Assembly: GCA_018398815.1 (NCBI GenBank)
Contig: CM031595.1
Span: 133,929,386-133,993,385, forward strand
DNA: 64,000 nt
Reading direction: 5' to 3'
DNA from: Conus ventricosus
Lineage: Eukaryota > Mollusca > Gastropoda > Neogastropoda > Conidae
The notes below the pieces were generated by a model that was not told the origin of the DNA, searched no databases, and was given only the letters and a program-made list of their open reading frames with translations. Shown here in pieces: positions 12,189-23,241 of this stretch. Each line of letters starts with the position of its first letter. The first letter of the stretch is position 1. Position numbers and translations under genes: made by a program.

Positions 12189-12765
12189 ATGGCCCCTGAT
12201 TATTCTTGGAAGAAGTTTCCGGTCGGACTTCCGGAAAAAAACAAAATGGCGGAGCGCGCAGACATTGTTTATGCGGGTCGATCTTTTGACGAATCTGCCA
12301 TTAAAAACAAGTGGAAATGGGAGTGGACGCTTCAGAAAGTTGACGAAGAAGTCATTGGAGACTTTCTTCGCAAAGTTATTGCACCAGGTTTAGCTTGGTG
12401 CAAACTGTGCTTAAGGGAAGTGTTACGGTGGTCGCGGGAATAAAGCTCTTGAGGATCACATTCGTTCAGCGAAGCACGTGTCAAACGTCAAGGCGCTGAG
12501 TGGAACTACAAGAAAGGTCACTGAAGACACTTTAGCAGCAGTAAAACGTGCCAGGATAGAACATTACAATCCTGTGGGAAAAAAGAGGGTGATACAGAAA
12601 ATGTGGAGAGTGCAAGCCAGGCAGGAAAAAGAGAGGGTTCAAACTAATCAAAGTCAAGTTGTCAGCAAGAAGGTGGATGAGAATGAAATAAAAATTGTAG
12701 AGTGTGAAAGCCAGACAGGAGAAAGCAAGGAAACACCAGACAAAGATAGGTTGAAATTCAAGTAA
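12189..12765 (+). pseudogene. BED-like zinc-finger transposase remnant
   Basis: Two frames joined by a 1-bp slip near 12421 encode a Trp-rich N-terminus followed by a CxxC...HxxxxxH finger: WCKLC at about 12393-12407, then ALEDHIRSAKH at about 12445-12477. A Lys/Arg-rich segment follows. This U-BED-like arrangement is common at the start of hAT-type transposases and of domesticated genes derived from them. The catalytic domain is absent. It may be a fragment of an autonomous element or the first exon of a derived host gene; the frameshift favours a dead copy. Confidence 0.55.
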
Positions 12766-13432
12766 GCAAGAAGGTGGATGGCAAAGACAGTGCAGACAAT
12801 GCAAGCAGCAAGAAGAAACAGAGTTCCTTGCTATGTTTCTTTAATGCCTCCACCACCCAAACGACAAAGCTGTGTGTGTGTGTGTCCTTGTGAAATCCTG
12901 TATTTCAGTGTTTATTATAATTTAGGAACTTCAAAATTTGACTTTCAGTATGTGCTGATTCCACAAGTTTCTCATTTATCAAAATTTGGATATTGTGACT
13001 TTCAAAATGTGCTGATTCTACAAGTTGATCTCTGTTAATATGAGACTGAACTTTAAAGTGTTTGATGCAGGTACTGACTTTGTGTGCACCAACTTCAAAC
13101 TTGATATTGTGGGATCATTTAAACCTGAAAAGTGAAACTTATTGAGCAACCCCAGAAGTGAGATTTCATCCAAAGACTATAGTTGGTGAACACCTGTAAA
13201 ACACTCAAGTTAAAGGGGGAGTGTTCATTTTATTATGTGTTTAACCCCTTCTCCCCTTGTCCCAAATATATCTTCCTGTAATAATTATGTGTTTACAGCA
13301 GTTTTTATGCACTAAATAACTCTTGAAATTATGTCCAGAAAGCGCGAAATGGCATAGATTTACACTCGGTTAAAAAAAATTTTCCCGGGGGAGCGTGCCC
13401 CTGGACCCCCCTAGCTTCAGTGGTTTTTTCCT
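12766..13432. other. No gene seen
   Basis: AT-rich sequence containing two approximate repeats near 12930-12960 and 12990-13020 (each with a 'GTGCTGATTC..CAAGTT' core). I recognise no coding feature. Confidence 0.6.
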
Positions 13433-13544
13433 CCTCCTGTCGGTTGCATGTACAGACTTAGCGGACTCTAAGTTTGCTTAAAGTTAGGGATTTGCTTAGC
13501 GTGAAGGAATCCTGTTGCATGGCTTGCTTAGCAGCAAAGGATGC
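13433..13544. repeat. Possible Harbinger terminal sequence, left of the THAP element
   Basis: CGGTTGCATGTACAGACTTAGC followed by GCTTAAAGTTAGG. The latter motif recurs at 14695-14707, immediately beyond the inserted TTAA element, and sequence with the same CGGTTGCAT start appears reversed at 38810. This suggests the end of a Harbinger-type element interrupted by the THAP element. Moderate to low certainty. Confidence 0.4.
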
Positions 13545-13548
13545 TTAA

Positions 13549-14684
13549 AGGTCTACTTTAGAGGTTTTTGATAATTGGTCAGCTTATGCAGAAATATGAA
13601 ATGTTTGATAAATTGGTAAAATAAACATCCGATTCGCTCCCGATCACACGAAATCGATTCGCGAAAGTGGGCATTTTCACCTGTAATCAAGAAAACGGGA
13701 GGTAATCAACGAAATCTTGGCATGGCTTAACTGCTCTTGGATGTGACGTCACATGATGGTCAGCGACGGCGACAGAAAGCGATTCTGATGGTTCTTGCAC
13801 ATCTCGCTCGGTATTTTAATTTATCATGTAAAAGCAGTGACTATGATTGCGACAGCCAATGTGACTCTGGGGATGTTTCTACAAGGCCTGTATCATCAGT
13901 TTGAACGCTAAGTTCTTTTTACCACGTCAGTTCAGTTCCAGCTGGACGCCCGAACACAGCATTCCGAAGGCGTACGGACTTTACCGAAGTCTCGAGGGAG
14001 GCTACCGACTGACTTCTTGATGCGATCACGCGTGGACGGCGAGCGGAGATTCTCCTTCCTCAAGCCTTAACGTGTTCATTCAATTTAACAAATGTGATCT
14101 GTCCATAGATAAGAACAGAATAAACGTGCGGCTATCGTACTCATCTGTACGAGCTTACCACTCCGCCTTCAAAGTATACGCGCACAATGCAGACGAAGTT
14201 TTTGATCCACTCGAACGGGCTCGGCAATTGTCGGAATAGCTCGTTTCCGCGGTCCAGCTGGAACTGACGTGGTAAATAGAACTTTAGCTGCCCGGCATGG
14301 TTGCACGAACCGAATCCACTTCTTTCGAGTATCTGGATCAGATGGAAATGTATGCAAAGAATATCCGTCTCCTGCTGAGCTGCTGCACACGCCTACAGCA
14401 CAATATCTGCCACCCCCTCGTGACTTTTTAGGCTGTGGGGATCGCAACTCGTGTTGATTTCACTTCGCGTTGGCTTGTCGTGTAGGTCGCGGCTGACGTC
14501 CAGTCCATCAAGTGACGTCACGGTTTTCGGTCTACCGCGCGGGGTTTGAACGGGGTGTGCAAAAGTCGTTTTTTATCTATTAAATTCTTCCGGCGATTTA
14601 AAAAAAAAAATGAATACCACACTGTAGTTATATGACATGTAGACCTGTTTTTAACAAATTATCGAAAATCTCTAAAGTAGACCT
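13549..14684 (-). mobile_element. TTAA-inserting DNA element with THAP segment (Kolobok-like)
   Basis: A 1,136-bp element with terminal inverted repeats. The left end begins AGGTCTACTTTAGAG and the right end is its complement; 28 of 31 terminal bases match. TTAA is duplicated at 13545-13548 and 14685-14688. The only coding trace is half a THAP domain on the minus strand. THAP transposase plus TTAA duplication is the signature of the Kolobok superfamily, so this looks like a non-autonomous Kolobok derivative. An internal inverted repeat (13918-13945 against 14252-14275) shows further rearrangement. The piggyBac group also uses TTAA, but lacks THAP and its ends begin CCC. Confidence 0.75.
14169..14447 (-). 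pseudogene. THAP zinc-finger N-terminal half
   Basis: The frame holds the first zinc pair as CAVGVC (C-x4-C), then FPSDPDTRKKWIRFV, the central Trp segment of a THAP DNA-binding domain. The second zinc pair (C-x2-H) and the AVPTI-type end are missing; the sequence instead runs into the internal inverted repeat of the host element. It is probably the first transposase exon of the ancestral element, now truncated. Not functional as a zinc finger. Confidence 0.6.
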
Positions 14685-14713
14685 TTAACATCTTGCTTAA
14701 AGTTAGGACAGCT

Positions 14714-14739
14714 CCCCCCCCCCCCCCCCCCCCCCCCCC
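14714..14739. repeat. Poly(C) run
   Basis: An uninterrupted run of 26 C. Confidence 0.95.
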
Positions 14740-14789
14740 ACGCGTAAGTGCGAACTTAGCTAGGACAGAGCATACCGCAGTAAATAAAA

Positions 14790-15188
14790 ATGGCGAACCG
14801 CGTTGTGTATGGGCTTCTGTTGTGCCGAAATTTGAGGTGAGAGAGAATTTTCAGGGATCGGACGAACCCTTTTGATGTGTATGATGACGTAGAATTGTAC
14901 TCAAGATTCAAAATTTCGACGGCAGACATTTTAGACCTGTGTGATGTGATTGAGGATGACATTGATCACCCGTTTCAACGGCGAGGCTCGCTGACTCCGC
15001 TCTTGCAGCAAGGCCTACTGATCGCACTGCGTTTTTATGCCAGTGGGTCAGGAAGTGATTGGGATTTGTTTGGTGTCGACAAAAGCACAGTGTGTCGAGT
15101 AATAGAGGTTCTCGAGCATTCGCATACAGGCTGGATCACGGCAGTTCTGACTGCTGCATTAAGTCGCTTGAGTCAAAGTCTTCAATAG
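14790..15188 (+). pseudogene. PIF/Harbinger transposase N-terminal fragment (HARBI1-like)
   Basis: Encodes the N-terminal helical region of a Harbinger nuclease. After an initial MANRVVYG at 14790 and one slip near 14838, the frame carries RRGSLTPLLQQ, LIALRFYASGS and LFGVDKSTVCRVI (about 14970-15110), the conserved block that precedes the DDE domain in HARBI1 proteins. The DDE domain itself is absent. It stops at 15188, and the following 400 bases degrade into repeats. I read it as a transposon remnant, not the conserved host HARBI1 gene. Confidence 0.8.
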
Positions 15189-15559
15189 CGTGAGACGGAA
15201 AAAGCAGAAGAAACAAATTGTGCGCTGGGTCCGTTTACTGTTAGCGGTCTTGTGTCCGACCAAAGACTGTACGGCCTATGGAACCGACACCCTGGAGTGT
15301 CAGGAGATAAAAGTCTCGCGCTAGTACTGAAAGCATGGAGAATAGCGAAAGTTCTACACACTGTTTGGTCTTGTTCTGTATCGCGCAGTTAGTGACAATA
15401 TTTTACACAACGACTGACACAGCCAAGCCTGGTTACACGGAGAAAAAAGCGGAATTGTCTTTGTCCACACCTCGCTGTGAGACTATTTTCGCGTGCCGGA
15501 ACGAAGTATCTGTTCCGAAGCCGCTTGAAGTCTACACATACCTCGATCAATTCGCGTGC

Positions 15560-17010
15560 GCGGCGCGCGCGGCGCGCACACACACACACACACCACAACA
15601 TGCGCACACGCATGCACCATTGCGCGCTCACTCCAATATGTAATAAACGCAGAAACTTACGTCAATACCCTCATTATGATTATTAACATTACAGATGTGG
15701 GTTTAGGTATGAATTTTAAAACAGCCTGACTAATGGAAAAAAAACAAACAAAAAACAAGACCAGCGCTTGACGGGGAAATGCTCTGCCAACCCAAGTCGA
15801 ATTGTGTGTGTGATGTGGTGTGTGTATGTGTGTGTGTGTGTGTGTGTGTGTTGTGTGTGTGTGTGTGTGTGGTGTGTGTGTGTGTTGCATGCGCGCGCGT
15901 TGTGTGTCTGTGAGAGAAGAGAGAGAGAGAGAGACGAGGGAGACTGAGAGAGGACGAGAGAGAGATTGAGAAGAGAGAGAGAGGAATGGTTGAGTAAAAC
16001 CATGACTACACAAGACACTGAGCAAATGTTACCACTTATAAAATCAATAGGGAAGAAAGAAACATGCACAGTGTACACCGGCGCGCATGCAAAAACTGAG
16101 GAGAGAGAGGGAGAGAGAGAGTGAGAGGAGACAGAGTGAGAGAGTGAGAGAGCAGTGTGACATAGAGAGGAGGGGGTGAGAGAGTGGGGGTGGGGAGGAT
16201 GACTGATGAGGAATACATACATAAAGAAAAGACATGCAGGTTACCTTTGTTACACACTAAAATCAATACAAGCATGCGAGAGGAGAGGAGGAGGGAGGAA
16301 GAGTGGGAGGTGGGAGGGGAGGACTGATTAATAATACATATATGAAGAACTTGACATGCACGGATAGCTGTGTACATACAAAAATCACAATCAAGCATGA
16401 TCGAGAGAGAAAAGGTTTCACATGACAATGGCTTGCAACTCAATAATGAACAATCTTCTCTCTCTCTCTCTCTCTCTCTCGCTCTCTATCTCTCTCTTCA
16501 CACACACACACACTCTCTCTCACACACACACACACACACACCACACACACACCACACACACACACCACACTCTCTCTCTCTTCTCACACACACACCCACA
16601 CACACTAAAAATTACTTATACACGGCAACGGCTTAGTGTTGAGGCGGAGAGAGGAGGAGAGAGACCGCGGGAGAGGAGAGAGATGATGATGGAGAGAGAT
16701 GTGAGAGAGAGAGAGAGAGAAACTGAACTGAAACTGACGTGCAGGCATGATTCACAGAACAAAACAGGGATATCACACACACACACACACACATCACACA
16801 AACTATATCGGCACACGGCATCGAGACTGGAGGTGGGTCAGGGAAGGAGGGAGGGAGAGAGGAGAGACAGAGAGAGAGAGAGTGGGGGGGGAAAGAGAGA
16901 GTGGAGAGAGAGTGCGGTGGAGAGAGAGAGAGACGAGAGAGAGAGAGAGAGAAGCTGAATTGATAACTGGACATGCATGCAGGACTTAACAGAACAAAAC
17001 AGCTTCACAC

Positions 17011-17048
<38 letters not shown>

Positions 17049-17195
17049 ACAATGAACACACAACACACACACACACACAATAACACACCACACCACACAC
17101 ACCACACACACACACACACACACAAACGCACACTACACACACCCACACACACACGCACGCACGCACGCCACGCACGCACGCACACACACACACAC
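15560..17195. repeat. Composite microsatellite block, about 1.6 kb
   Basis: Alternating (CA)n/(TG)n and (GA)n/(CT)n tracts with short unique spacers. All long open frames here are translations of dinucleotide repeats and I call none of them. Several spacers resemble each other (for instance 16198-16235 and 16315-16350, 'GACTGAT.A..AATACATA.AT.AA'), so the block appears to have grown by local duplication. Confidence 0.9.
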
Positions 17196-18148
17196 TTGTG
17201 TACTCACGATTCGTGGATGGTAAGCCATGGGTCTGTGTCCAATATTCCTACTTCTCAGCACATAACTGCATTCACTATCACTTTTTACACAACACTAAAT
17301 GTGCTTGCTCTGCACTTGTCTCGTGGCTGTGTCATACACTTCTCCAGAGAAGCGGCTTTGGGTTTACAGAAGAGTGTGACCACGGACATGGGATTTTTGC
17401 TGTTGCCACTCTCCTCTCTCAAACCGCCCCCACCCCCTCACGGCCCCCACCCCCACACTTAAATGAAGTACACTGTGCACCGTTTGAATATAACAAATGT
17501 CGATATCAATAATTTAGGTATGTTCAGTAGTGACGTCTCCTTCATGTAATTTATTTTTAAACCGAGATTTATCAATTTGCATAATCTTGGTAATAAAGGT
17601 CATTAGTGCTAGCTAATATATACACCCATTACAAAATGGAAATATCACTATCAAGTCAGAGTTTGATTGGCACTTCGTTTTGCTGGTGGGAATACTGTTT
17701 GAGAACGGCCGATTTCTTTATCTTTTTCCTCTGGTCTCCCACCTTTACTCTGCTGTTTGAAAGTGAGTGCATGAGAGCACACGACTGGACAGATAATCTG
17801 GGGTCAAGACAGGGCCATATTTTGAGGCTTTTCAAATTCTGCCAAGCACGGCTCTTTGTAGTAGTTGAATGTTGACGGTTTTTGTCAGATTTTTTCAAAG
17901 TGTTTGCACAAAACACACAAACTATTTTGAATGTACTTCCTCCCTATCTTCCAGAACATTCACATTGAAGGATTACGTTTATTTCAGAAGCAACACTCAA
18001 CTCGTGTACTACTGATGTGTTTTTATCTTTCTTTGATCTCTTAGACCTTATCCCACACAGTCTACACAAGCACCTTTAAACGTTCAAATGTTCAGTGAGA
18101 GAGAGTGACCGTTTTGTTCTATAATCCTTTCGGCCATCCCCCCCCACC
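17196..18148. other. No gene seen
   Basis: Unique sequence without a supported feature. Short open frames show no recognisable motif. Confidence 0.6.
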
Positions 18149-18248
18149 CCCACTGCTCTCTCTCTCTCTCTCACACACACCCACACACACGCACGCACGC
18201 CCGCACGCTACCACGCACGCAAGCCCAAACACACGACACCCACACCAC
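18149..18248. repeat. (CT)n(CA)n microsatellite next to the viral element
   Basis: (CT)n, (CA)n and CACG units directly abut the left palindromic end of the virus-like element. The true integration junction may have been lost in it. Confidence 0.85.
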
Positions 18249-18347
18249 AGAGAACGGTAATATGACCGCTTTTGGCTCACCCGCTCTCAACCGGCCTTGG
18301 CCCGGTCTCTGGCGCGGGGCGACTCCAAGCGGCATAGACAGTTCTCT
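18249..18347. repeat. Left terminal palindrome of the viral element
   Basis: An imperfect palindrome of about 99 nt centred on GGCCTTGGCC (18293-18302). The outer arms AGAGAAC..GTAATATG..CCGCTTTTGG (18249-18274) and CCAAGCGGCAT...GTTCTCT (about 18325-18347) are complementary apart from a few mismatches and bulges. The inner part is GC-rich with mismatched 'CTCTC/TCTCT' stretches. It would fold into a long hairpin, as at closed linear DNA ends. Confidence 0.75.
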
Positions 18348-18635
18348 ACTAAGGCATGACTTTAATAACCAAAAAAATAACTACCTACAATCATACATAC
18401 TGTGTTTAAGGGTTATCTGTTTCAATACTAATTTACTAAACTTTTTAGATTTTTTAGTTTTCTGCTTAATCCTATGTTTTTCCTGGTTGTTTTCAATAAC
18501 AATCATTTTTACGCAAAATTCATCAAAGGATCTTGTCTTTCATGTGAAATAAAACTACAGTCTTTAACTGTTCTCTAAAAGTTTTTTAAAACCGAGATTT
18601 ATATTTTGACAATATCCACACCTACACACTGCAGG
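18348..18635 (-). pseudogene. Decayed copy of the packaging ATPase 3' end (inner terminal repeat)
   Basis: About 80-85% similar by eye to the reverse complement of 35220-35516, which contains the last third of the ATPase gene and its 3' flank. Similarity fades after about 18635. The frame is broken by many small indels and there is no Walker motif in this segment. Either the terminal inverted repeat of the element extends into the ATPase gene, or this is the edge of a second, inverted element copy. Confidence 0.7.
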
Positions 18636-19091
18636 TGAGAGTGATTGGCTTATGCAGGCTGTTTTTTTAAAGGCATGCCCAGTGAAGCGCGGCACTCCCC
18701 AGAGATTTCAATAGAAGCATTCAGAGCAAGCTAGGTGGTCTCCGCTCATGCACCGTTGGATTTGTAAGCAGTCAGCAGTTATGAATAGCGATCGTTTTTC
18801 TATGCCTTCAGTTCTGAAGCGCGAGCTTTTTATAAGTGGGTAGAGGATTTTGCTCAGTCATTCCGCCTGGGGTGTAAAAAGTTATAGACCATGTCTTACA
18901 TTCCCTATCATAAGATCAAGTTTAATCTGTGTTATTAAAAGACACGTCACATCGCCCAGCACTTAGTGTTGTTGAAACGGGCCTTAAGGTATCTCGTCAT
19001 TTGGTGTTGTGGTGCTGTGGTGATCGGTCGAAGTTTTCTGTGAGAGAAGTGTTTGCTGGTAATAAAGATTTTGCTTAAACGAAATATTATT
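18636..19091. other. No gene; upstream region of the left plus-strand ORF
   Basis: No supported coding region. Confidence 0.5.
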
Positions 19092-19522
19092 ATGTCTCAA
19101 GACAGCATTTCTCGAATATTAGCGAACTTTGGAATCGCAAGTGCTCATCAAAATCTATTTGATTTTCAAACACAGCCCTCAACTTTAATTCTACCTGCCA
19201 TGGATCAAGCTTCTACTTTTCAACAAGCTCAAACTCTCCCGTTACCACGCCAACACAACGAATTGGTGGCAGAGGAAGAAATGTTATTTTGCAAGAGAAT
19301 CAAGACATTAAAAAAATGACAGAATAATTGAAAAGATTAAAAGGAAGGACCGCAGGATTTGCCAAAGACGCCTAAAAAAGAAAGCTTGCGCAATTGTTAA
19401 AAGAAAGATAAGGAGACAAAAAGGAGAACAGATCTTTCAACGGCCCACAAGATTTACCATGACATCTTATGGCACAGGTCCTGCAGGCGACATTCAATCA
19501 GCTCTTTCCAGAGAGCTTTACT
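19092..19522 (+). pseudogene. Unknown viral-element ORF, charged and coiled-coil-like
   Basis: Starts MSQDSISRIL at 19092 and runs 75 codons to 19319. A further Lys/Arg-rich segment (RRQKGEQIF, then TRFTMTSYGTG) follows in another frame to about 19522. The composition suggests a helical, basic protein. I recognise no family. Its position just inside the left end and its plus orientation suggest a gene of the viral element, but this is inference. Frameshifts near 19316 and 19350. Confidence 0.4.
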
Positions 19523-19967
19523 GATCAGATATTTTTAAAACAGCAAATGAAGCTGACAAATTGTAGAAAGACTAAAAAAAAGGGATGAGAAATTTGGGAC
19601 GGCAAGATGCACAGTCCTTGTTAATTTACGTTCCGTTTGGTAACTTCTTGATTTTGTGTAAACTATGGCAGGAAATGAAAGGAACGAAGGCGAGAACGAA
19701 GGGAAACATGGGGCTGTTTGGTTGAAAGAAAAAACCGGGTATTTGATGTTCACGCACGAAAATTACGTGCCGTTTGTCAAGTGTTCTTTTTGGTAAACCC
19801 AGGGTTTTTATGTTGTATGGCCTTCCTTTCGTTTCATTTTTGGCAAGCTAACTGAAATCAAAGCTCATGCTGCAAGTGCAAAATTTGATGCAGTTCTGGA
19901 AACAAGATCCATGCATATTCAAAGCGAGTGCTCAAAACAGTACCAGTAAATAGAACCGTTTATGCGT

Positions 19968-20240
19968 GACGGCTGGATAGAATCAATATGCACATAGTAT
20001 AGACCTGGCAAGGTTCAGACGGTCAGTTACTAAAATACGAACGTTCACGCTGTGAACGCTAGCCTGACTGCCAACCTTACTTACTCATGTAATGACTTTT
20101 TTGTTCAAAGACGGCTGGATAGAATCAATATGCACATAGTATAGACTGGCAAGTTCAGACGTCGGTTACTAAAAATACGACCGTTACGCGGTGAACGCTA
20201 GCTCTGCTGCCAACATTCTAACTCCATGTAAATGACTTTT
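19968..20240. repeat. Two tandem copies of a ~142-bp unit
   Basis: The unit starts GACGGCTGGATAGAATC at 19968 and again at 20109. The copies share most bases and differ largely by single-base length changes. Function unknown. Confidence 0.85.
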
Positions 20241-20588
20241 TTGGCTGTTGTGGTCTGCCTGCCTTCTTTACCTCTACCCCACAACGCTCCGCCAACACCA
20301 TGCTACAAACTTTTTTAGGCTGCCTTTAGGCGGCGCGGGTGTTGTACTTTATACCAATTGTCTTGTTTTATTCAATCAGGCTTTTGTTAATGCACCTGGT
20401 GGCTGCTTGACTTGCGACAAAGAGCCAATGAATCACAAAAACGCAAGCGCCGTCTTGCACCAAGTGGTGTTACACTAACGGAATTAATAAAGCTCTGTGT
20501 TCACCACCACACACTCCTCCCCTTCTCACGCCAACACCCATGCACGCCTCCTCCCACTGTAGCCCGAGCTTTGAAAACACTTGACATC
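20241..20588. other. No recognised gene inside the viral element
   Basis: A short open frame (20248-20478) is hydrophobic at first and shows no known motif. A basic stretch QKRKRRLAPSG occurs in another frame near 20425. Confidence 0.4.
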
Positions 20589-20900
20589 TTTGCCCTAGGC
20601 ACCCCAAGTCCTTAATTAAGTTCTTAATCACAGTCGCCCAAGAAGTGGTCCTAGGTAGTGCTACTTTTTGGCTACCTTCCACTTTGAACACATGACGCCT
20701 TCACCCTAAGTCACCCCAAGTCACCCCAAGACGCCCCAAGTCCTTAATTGAGTTCTTGATCAAGTACACCAAGTCCTTAATTTTGTTATTAATCAAGTCA
20801 CCCCAAGTTCTTAATTAAGTTCTTAATTTATGTAACCTCACAGTTCTTAATAGCATCTTGATCAATTCATTCCACAAGTTTTACTCAGTCTTACTAATGT
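20589..20900. repeat. Degenerate minisatellite, CACCCCAAGTCCTTAATT units
   Basis: Repeated CACCCCAAGT(C/T)CTTAATT(A/G)AGTTCTTAATCAA-like units of roughly 38 bp, with partial units between. Visible at about 20597, 20702, 20767 and 20798 and decaying to 20900. AT-rich with nested TTAATTAA palindromes. Confidence 0.7.
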
Positions 20901-22560
20901 TACATCAAGATTGTAATTATGTCATCCCTCTAAGTTACAACTAAGTTCTTATTTATGTTATCTTATAATTATCAAAAAAAAAACAAAACAAGGACAAATC
21001 ATATGTTTTTATCTTAAATAGTAGATGTCTAATATAGTACACACACGCCTCAAAAACGCGTCATCGTGTGAGGATGTCCTTGCCTCAGCGTCCTCTGCGC
21101 GAAATCGGTCAGCATAGATCTTAATGACGTTCTTACCCATCCTAAGCAACCACATGATTACCTTTCTGGTCTTATGGTAATGTCTTTATAGACTTCCATG
21201 TCTTTATTTATTGACTCCCATTTTAAACAAATAATAAATCCGTCATGGCTCTATTTTTATCAAAAACATTTTAAAAATAAGTTTTTTAACATATTATTGC
21301 ATTTTAAATGGATCAAATGATTTTTTGTTAATGGCGGTGCTGCGTGCTGTTGTTTTCGGTATTTAATGGTTTCAGATTTTTTTGGCTGCTTTTGTTTTTG
21401 TTGCCTTCTTTATATATTTTATACCAGTAATAACCGCCCCAAGCTAGCAGAAAGGGCGCCAAAAATGACAACAAGCCCATGTTTTCAATATTCCATGAAG
21501 ACTTTGGTGCCCTTGAATCACCTGGAGTTTTATAGGCTGGCATTGAATCAACTGTTTCTGGCGTTGGTGGTGTTATGTTTTTTTATGAGTTATATTCTGT
21601 GATTGTAAACATTCAATTTTTTTTGTCTGTTCACTCTGCTAATTTTTTCCTGCTTTAACACGCCGGATGATGGATGACTTTTCATGTTCTCCACCTGGAG
21701 TTCAGTGTTTCTGATGATTTTTGGTGGTACTTTCTCCACCTGAGTCAGTGTTTTCTGATGTCTGCCTGATTTTCTGGGCTCGATCATTAATTTTGAAGGG
21801 AAATAAAATCTATATGATAAAAACTATATTAATACCATGATAGGCGATAACAATTGTTCCAAATCTGTAGTATAAACACATCCTAGAGACTCTAAAGACT
21901 TGTTAAAACTGGATCTGCGTTAAATCATACATAAAGTCTTGTTCAGATTCAATGGGAGCACTCTACTGACTAGTTTAGTGTACAAAAAGCAACCGGTTTG
22001 CCTACAACTTTTTACCATTTTGATCCAAGTGGCGCTTCATACCTGTTATGATACTTTAAAATGTCTTGCGGCGACACTCTGTTTTGAATCTGTTCTTGCT
22101 GAATTCATTTCCGAGGAACAGTTTTGTTTTTCCACATGCTGCCAAAGAATACAGTCTTTCTTTTTTTTTGGCATAATAGCTTGTACTCACCTGGTCATTT
22201 GTAATCATAAGTTCAGGAAGGTTTATTAAGGATTCACTCGGTGTTTCATGTTTTTCTTTAATTATAATTATTTATTTTAAAATGAGCACGAAAAAAAAAA
22301 AAACTGTCCCAACCTTGTATACCATTCTGCTGTTATTGGAGGTCTAAGTATAGGATACTCAGCTTGGTAAATGCCTGTTAAAATTAAAACCAGCAGATTG
22401 GCAAAACTAGACTTTGAGGATTTTGCAAAGTAATTGCTGTTATTGCGGCTTCGTTTGCCACGAAAGCTTTTCTCGTCAAGCAAGGAATATTCCAGCAGTA
22501 TAAATATGTAAAATAAAAATACATTTATTAAAAAAAGGCTTCATCGTAATGATGATAGGA
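20901..22560 (-). other. Decayed minus-strand ORF block of the viral element
   Basis: Several short minus-strand frames look protein-like. One (21328-21543) has a hydrophobic segment GLLSFLAPFLLAWGGYYWY followed by Lys/Asn residues, as in a small membrane protein. Others lie at 21590-21787 (basic, Gln/Lys/Val) and 22277-22483. I recognise none. They may be fragments of one or two real genes that accumulated frameshifts, but no motif proves it. Confidence 0.35.
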
Positions 22561-22882
22561 GGCGCCCTGTGGTGAATGCTGCTTGCCTTTTTAGCGGAAA
22601 AGTAATTACGCGTTTAGTAACTACGGGACGACAGCGAGAGGAAAAGACTAACAAAGCTGTGGAGCAATCGCAGCTGCACAAGATAACTATGAAAAGCAGA
22701 GAATTGAGCAGTTAGGATTTCATTAATAACACACTGACACACAAACAGAGGCCATGCGGCTTACACATTTAAAGATGTTGACCAGGCAATAAAAGAATAT
22801 ATTATCTTGTAAAGGCAAACCCAATCGAAACATTGCCCACAAAAATGCAGTGACTTTTATCAGCCATCAGTAAAACAAAAAG

Positions 22883-23241
22883 ATGCAAGAAATCGTGTTT
22901 GTTATCTTTGGTATTATTATGACAATTGTTGTATTTTGTTTGCGCATAATATTGGTGAATAAAAATGAACAAATCTATTATTCACCAAAAAGGATATTGG
23001 AAGGGAGAATCACGGCAATAAAAATGCTAAGCCAAGCAGCGGGATAGTCAGTGAACAAAACAGCGAAGAATGGTATCTAAACACGCGATTTGGCCAAATT
23101 TATTTACCTGCACCTAGACGCATACAGAGGCACACTTTGTTTCATACACTCCAAACGACACCCATCAAATGGACCTTCTATTATTTACACCATGATACGA
23201 TAGACGAAAAAAGATTTAAGTACGCCCTCACATGTCATTGA
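22883..23241 (+). pseudogene. Small membrane-anchored protein of the viral element, frameshifted
   Basis: Begins with a hydrophobic segment, VFVIFGIIMTIVVFCLRIIL, from the ATG at 22883. After a slip near 23030 it continues with WYLNTRFGQIYLPAPRR to a stop at 23241. The total is about 118 residues: one N-terminal transmembrane helix and a short soluble tail. No family recognised. Plus orientation, like the ORF at 19092. Confidence 0.4.

Noticed and set aside
13245..13262. TTAACCCC as a second piggyBac end
   Set aside because: No matching inverted end or TTAA partner found nearby.
15572..17195. CRISPR-like direct repeats
   Set aside because: Simple microsatellites in a eukaryotic context, with no spacer regularity.
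16422..17462. Long open frames of 160-178 codons in both strands
   Set aside because: They are translations of dinucleotide repeats (Leu-Ser, His-Thr, Arg-Glu).
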